Part shown: positions 5,241-7,925 of the stretch, in pieces
Layout: every line of letters begins with the position of its first letter
How positions within the stretch are numbered: position 1 is the first letter of the stretch
NCBI GenBank assembly: GCA_017999215.1
Contig: JAGOBQ010000179.1
Location: 1 to 7,925 of the forward strand
From: Thermoanaerobaculia bacterium
GTDB lineage: Bacteria; Acidobacteriota; Thermoanaerobaculia; UBA5066
Length of the DNA: 7,925 bases
Reading direction: 5' to 3'
Program-made: the position numbers and the translations under genes
Notes under the pieces: model-generated
What the model was told of the DNA's origin: nothing
The model's input: only the letters and a program-made list of their open reading frames with translations
Databases searched by the model: none

Positions 5241-7343
5241 TCAGCGAAGGCGGATCGCGAGGGCGCCGACCCCCGCGAGGAGGCTGGCGAGGAGGAAACT
5301 CCCGAGCGCCCCGAGCCCGGGCACGGACGCCGGCTCCCGGAGAGTGAACGCCGCGTCCACGGCCCGCGCCTGCGTCATCGGCACGACGCAGGTCGGTGCC
5401 GTCCCGCTGCACGGCCCGCCGCTCCATCCGGCGAACGTGGAGCCGGACTGCGGAGCCGCGGTGAGCGTGACGAGTGAGTTCCGCGTGTAGCTCTCCGCGC
5501 AGTCGACGCCGCACGCGATCCCCGGCAGGTCGCTCGCGACCGTCCCGGTCCCGCTCCCGGAACGAGTCACCGTCAGCGCGACCGGCGCGGCGGCGGAGTC
5601 GAGGAAGTAGAACGTCACGTTCCGCGCGCCGGCCATCGTCACCGTGCAGCTCGCCGCCCCCGGCACGCACGGATCGCCGGTCGTGCCCGCCCAGCCCGGG
5701 GCGGGCGACGGGCTGAGCGTCACCTGAGCTCCGGCCGCAAAGGAGAAGCTGCAGGTCGGCGCGCAATCGATCCCCGCGGGAAGGGAGGTCACCGTTCCGT
5801 TCCCGACGATGCTCACGGTCAGCGTCTCGCCGCCCGGCGCCGGCGCGATCTCGAACCGCGCCGTCACCGACTGCGTCGCGGTCATCGTGACGGCGCCCGC
5901 GCCCCGCCCCGAGCACCCCCCCCCGCTCCAGCCCGCGCAGCCCGAGCCGGCCTCCGGCAGCGCCGCTAGGGCGGCGACGGCCCCCGCGCCGTAGACGTCG
6001 GTGCACTCGCTTCCGCAGGCGATCCCGAAGTCGGCCGACGCGACGGCCCCGGCCCCCGGGCCGGTTCGCAGGACCGTCAGGGCGTACAGGTCCGTCGTGC
6101 CCGTCTCGTGGGCACCGATGTCGGCCGCGCTGCCGACGACGCGCGGGAAGCCCTCCCCGCGCTGGTCCCAGGAGAGGCCGAGGGCGTTGGTTCCGGCGTC
6201 GATGGCCGGCGAGCCGCTGCCGGGCCGCCGTGTCCGCGTCGGTCCTCCATTGTCGACGATCGAACCCAGAAGCGGGTCGACGCCGAACAGGCTCGAGACC
6301 GTGCTGTCGATTCCGGCTGCCGCGGCGCTCGCGTGCCCCTGAAAGAGGCTGTAGTCGGCCGTGACGCTCGCCTCCGGCTCCGGAGAGAGGTCGTTCGGCG
6401 AGCCGGCCGACGTGTTCGCAGCGAAGACGCTGCTGCTGATCGTGAGGCTGGAGAAGCTCGGGGCGGCGGAGCTCGCGAAGAAGATCGCTCCTCCCCCGCC
6501 CTGGACCGTGGAATTCCCCGCGAACGTGCAGTTGTAGACCTGGAGGCCGGTTCCGGCGCCGAGCCCTACGAAGGCGATCGCGCCGCCGCCGTCGTTGTTC
6601 GCGCTGTCGACGGTGACGTGGTTGTCGGAGAAGGTCGAATTGGCGATCCGGCGGGTCACCGCGCCCGAGCCGAGGATCCGGATCGCGCCCCCGCCGTCGC
6701 TTTCCGCCGAGTTCCCCCAGAACAGGCTGTCCTCGATGAGGAGCGGTCCCGACGACTGGATGGCCCCCCCGCCGTTGCCGCCCGTCGTGTTCCCGACGAA
6801 CTCCGACCGCCGGATCGTCAGGGAGCCGGAGGCGTAGATCGCTCCCCCCTGGGCGTTCGGATCGCCGCTCGCCCACCCGTTCTCCTCGAAGACGCACCCG
6901 TCGACCTCGATGACGGACTCGAGCGGTTCCGGTCCCGTCGCCCCGTATCCTTCGATCGCGCCGCCATAGAGGTACCGGAACGAACGGACCGTCGCCCCGC
7001 GAAGGACGAGCCGGTTCTGAACGTCGGCCGAGCGATTCAGCCGGAAGAGACCCGTGATCGTTCCGTCCCCCTCGATCGTGAGGAGCCCTGGACCGGGCCC
7101 CTCGATCGTCAGCTCCCCGACGACGTCCATCCTCGGAGCGACGAGCGAGATCGTCGCCGGCCAGGCGAGCCCCGAGAAGGCGATCGCGTCGGGGCCGGCG
7201 CTCGCATTGGCGTCCGCCACCGCCTGCCGGAGCGATCCGGGACCGCTGTCGGCCGTCGTGGTCACGAGGAACGTCGCTGCCGGGGCGGGCGAGGCGATCG
7301 CGAGCGCAGCAAAGACTCCCGGCAGGAGCAGACGGCGCATCAT
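5241..7343 (-). CDS. Secreted beta-helix protein with choice-of-anchor Q region, three Cys repeats and VPGLG C-terminal anchor
   Basis: This is a 700-residue surface or exported protein. Residues 1-22 are a signal peptide (MMRRLLLPG then a hydrophobic core, ending SPAPA). Residues about 25-330 are a right-handed beta-helix with six GGAI motifs at 127, 166, 192, 218, 253 and 284, flanked by NxT/NSxF turns. Residues 365-415 (NGGPTRT, GSPAIDAG, DQRG, DIGAHE) match the choice-of-anchor Q type end of such helices. Residues 420-667 hold three InlB-B-like bacterial repeats (GWSG core), each with four cysteines. The tail has VPGLGALG (674-681), a hydrophobic segment and a final RLR. This is the layout of a sorting signal handled by an exosortase-type system, close to IPTL-CTERM variants. 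ATG 7343 is chosen because AAGGAGG lies ten bases upstream; an earlier in-frame ATG (7367) lies upstream of that site and spoils the signal peptide. Adhesion or carbohydrate binding is plausible but unproven. Confidence 0.88.
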   Translation of the reverse strand: MMRRLLLPGVFAALAIASPAPAATFLVTTTADSGPGSLRQAVADANASAGPDAIAFSGLAWPATISLVAPRMDVVGELTIEGPGPGLLTIEGDGTITGLFRLNRSADVQNRLVLRGATVRSFRYLYGGAIEGYGATGPEPLESVIEVDGCVFEENGWASGDPNAQGGAIYASGSLTIRRSEFVGNTTGGNGGGAIQSSGPLLIEDSLFWGNSAESDGGGAIRILGSGAVTRRIANSTFSDNHVTVDSANNDGGGAIAFVGLGAGTGLQVYNCTFAGNSTVQGGGGAIFFASSAAPSFSSLTISSSVFAANTSAGSPNDLSPEPEASVTADYSLFQGHASAAAAGIDSTVSSLFGVDPLLGSIVDNGGPTRTRRPGSGSPAIDAGTNALGLSWDQRGEGFPRVVGSAADIGAHETGTTDLYALTVLRTGPGAGAVASADFGIACGSECTDVYGAGAVAALAALPEAGSGCAGWSGGGCSGRGAGAVTMTATQSVTARFEIAPAPGGETLTVSIVGNGTVTSLPAGIDCAPTCSFSFAAGAQVTLSPSPAPGWAGTTGDPCVPGAASCTVTMAGARNVTFYFLDSAAAPVALTVTRSGSGTGTVASDLPGIACGVDCAESYTRNSLVTLTAAPQSGSTFAGWSGGPCSGTAPTCVVPMTQARAVDAAFTLREPASVPGLGALGSFLLASLLAGVGALAIRLR
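5343..6086 (-). repeat. Three diverged four-cysteine repeats within the beta-helix protein
   Basis: Three units of about 75-80 residues (420-498, 507-580, 588-667) share an opening LTV strand, a CxxxC pair (443/447, 527/531, 611/615), a GW[SA]G core, and two more cysteines. In units 2 and 3 the later pair is seven residues apart (559/566, 645/652). In unit 1 the last cysteine is missing and a new one (469) takes the place of the Phe before AGWSG. They resemble the divergent InlB B-repeat (bacterial repeat) family. Confidence 0.75.
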
Positions 7344-7353
7344 CTGTTCAGGT

Positions 7354-7360
7354 CCTCCTT
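7354..7360 (-). promoter_or_regulatory. Shine-Dalgarno for the beta-helix gene
   Basis: AAGGAGG on the - strand, ten bases before ATG 7343 (13 before a second ATG at 7340). It is the strongest ribosome site in the window and rules out the longer start at 7367. Confidence 0.8.
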
Positions 7361-7406
7361 GGGACACGGATGAACGTCCACCCGCCCCGATGAGATCGTT
7401 TTCGAT

Positions 7407-7435
7407 AAACTAGCGGACTCGTCCAATCCGCGCAA
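7407..7435 (-). promoter_or_regulatory. Weak candidate promoter for the beta-helix gene
   Basis: On the - strand, TTGCGC (7430-7435) and TAGTTT (7407-7412) are 17 bases apart, each matching three of six consensus positions. They lie beside one of the few AT-richer islands in the window (about 7391-7412), 64 bases upstream of the start codon. Spacing and local base composition are the main support. Confidence 0.25.
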
Positions 7436-7510
7436 GAGACCGGCCCGCTCCGGTCCGTGCGGGAACGTGAACCGACTCGTAAGGCGCCGAAGGACGAGCC
7501 GCCGCCCGCC

Positions 7511-7925
7511 TCAGCCCTCGCCGCGCGGCGGGAACGGCCGTCGCGGCGGCGCGGGGCGCTCCCGCCGGACCAGGACCTTCCGCCCCCGGAGCGTCGTCCG
7601 GCGAAGCGCCTCGATGACGGCGTCGGCCGACTCGCCGGGGACCTCCACGAGCGAGAAGCGGTCGGCGATCTCGATCGCCCCGATCGCGCGGGACGGGAGC
7701 TTCGCCTCGTTCGTGATGGCGCCGAACAGATCGGCGGGCCGGATCCCGGCGTCGCGCCCGGCGCCGATGAAGAGCCGCACCGCTCCCGCGAGGCGCGGAC
7801 CGCGCCGGGCCGGGAACGGACCCGGAGCGGGGCCGTCGCCGCGCGGCACGAAGCGGGGGCGTTCCGCCGGGACGGGGGGCGCCGGGGTCTCCGCGGCCTC
7901 CCCCGGGCAGCCCGCGGTCCCGGGG
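7511..7925 (-). CDS. DEAD-box RNA helicase, C-terminal end with DbpA-type RNA-binding domain (5' partial)
   Basis: Only the end of the gene is in the window. The frame is open through the right edge, so the helicase core lies beyond it. The visible part begins with a linker rich in Pro, Ala and Glu, then a domain of about 73 residues (bases 7559-7777): RLFIGAGRDAGIRPADLFGA, IGAIEIADRFSLVEVP and GRKVLVRRE. This is the RRM-like RNA-binding domain of DbpA/CsdA helicases (PF03880). It directs the helicase to structured RNA, classically 23S rRNA hairpin 92 in DbpA, or broader substrates in CsdA/DeaD. A short Arg/Pro tail (PPRRPFPPRG) follows. A GTG at 7849 is internal, because the linker continues upstream of it without stops. 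Roles in ribosome assembly or cold-shock RNA remodelling are expected. Which subfamily cannot be told without the core. Confidence 0.85.
   Translation of the reverse strand, partial: PGTAGCPGEAAETPAPPVPAERPRFVPRGDGPAPGPFPARRGPRLAGAVRLFIGAGRDAGIRPADLFGAITNEAKLPSRAIGAIEIADRFSLVEVPGESADAVIEALRRTTLRGRKVLVRRERPAPPRRPFPPRGEG

Noticed and set aside
5119..6897. 592-codon open frame on the - strand in another frame of the beta-helix gene
   Set aside because: The product is dominated by Arg, Gly and Asp and has no recognisable motif; the overlapping frame encodes a clear secreted protein with signal peptide and repeats.
7344..7367. Longer start (ATG 7367) for the beta-helix gene
   Set aside because: It would place the strong AAGGAGG site inside the coding region and put polar residues before the signal peptide.
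6108..7373. 421-codon + strand frame opposite the beta-helix gene
   Set aside because: Arg/Asp/Ala-rich shadow with no motif and no ribosome site.
7476..7498. CTCGT/ACGAG inverted repeat after the helicase gene as terminator
   Set aside because: Only five base pairs with a 13-base loop and no T-run; too weak to call at this GC content. No other terminator was seen between 7344 and 7510.
1..7925. tRNA, rRNA, CRISPR, insertion sequence or defence system
   Set aside because: Read for repeats with regular spacing, terminal inverted repeats, transposase or nuclease motifs and tRNA-like arms; none seen.

Overview
The window is a very GC-rich (about 70%) stretch of bacterial chromosome. It most resembles a deep-branching member of the Acidobacteriota, for example a Thermoanaerobaculia-like lineage. 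That assignment is an inference from gene content: a VWFA-related protein of the type expanded in Acidobacteriota, a long secreted beta-helix protein with a VPxLG-type C-terminal anchor, a bacterial acyl-CoA-binding protein, and near-saturated GC at third codon positions. No rRNA, tRNA, CRISPR array, insertion sequence or phage gene is visible. Gene density is high, and the longest stretch without a gene is under 200 bases.

Left part (1-3348, + strand). A VWFA-related secreted protein, cut off by the window edge at its N-terminus, is followed after 25 bases by a complete alpha-D-phosphohexomutase (phosphoglucomutase/phosphomannomutase type) with all four signature loops. The first ~60 bases may hold a frame disruption at a run of eight C's.

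Middle part (3352-5075, - strand). Three genes run leftward. First is an acyl-CoA-binding protein with all four classical ligand residues. One base after its stop comes a hemerythrin-domain protein that starts with TTG and carries an extra three-cysteine tail. After 196 non-coding bases with a hairpin just before the ribosome binding site comes a small stand-alone protein with a Cys-His-Asp arrangement typical of papain-like or transglutaminase-like enzymes. This last gene converges on the phosphohexomutase with only 3 bases between the stop codons. The region upstream of the acyl-CoA-binding gene holds a cluster of ATCGTG/CACGAT boxes around a C9 run.

Right part (5195-7925, - strand). A 12-bp perfect hairpin follows a 700-residue exported beta-helix protein. 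That protein has a signal peptide, six GGAI rungs, a choice-of-anchor Q segment, three four-cysteine repeats and a C-terminal hydrophobic anchor. Upstream of it is the C-terminal end of a DEAD-box RNA helicase with a DbpA-type RNA-binding domain, cut by the window edge.

The genes do not form one obvious pathway. The most coherent unit is the tightly coupled acyl-CoA-binding protein/hemerythrin pair. The least characterised are the stand-alone cysteine-enzyme-like protein and the cysteine-repeat beta-helix protein. I do not see a clear new multi-gene system; the candidates below are single-locus observations.
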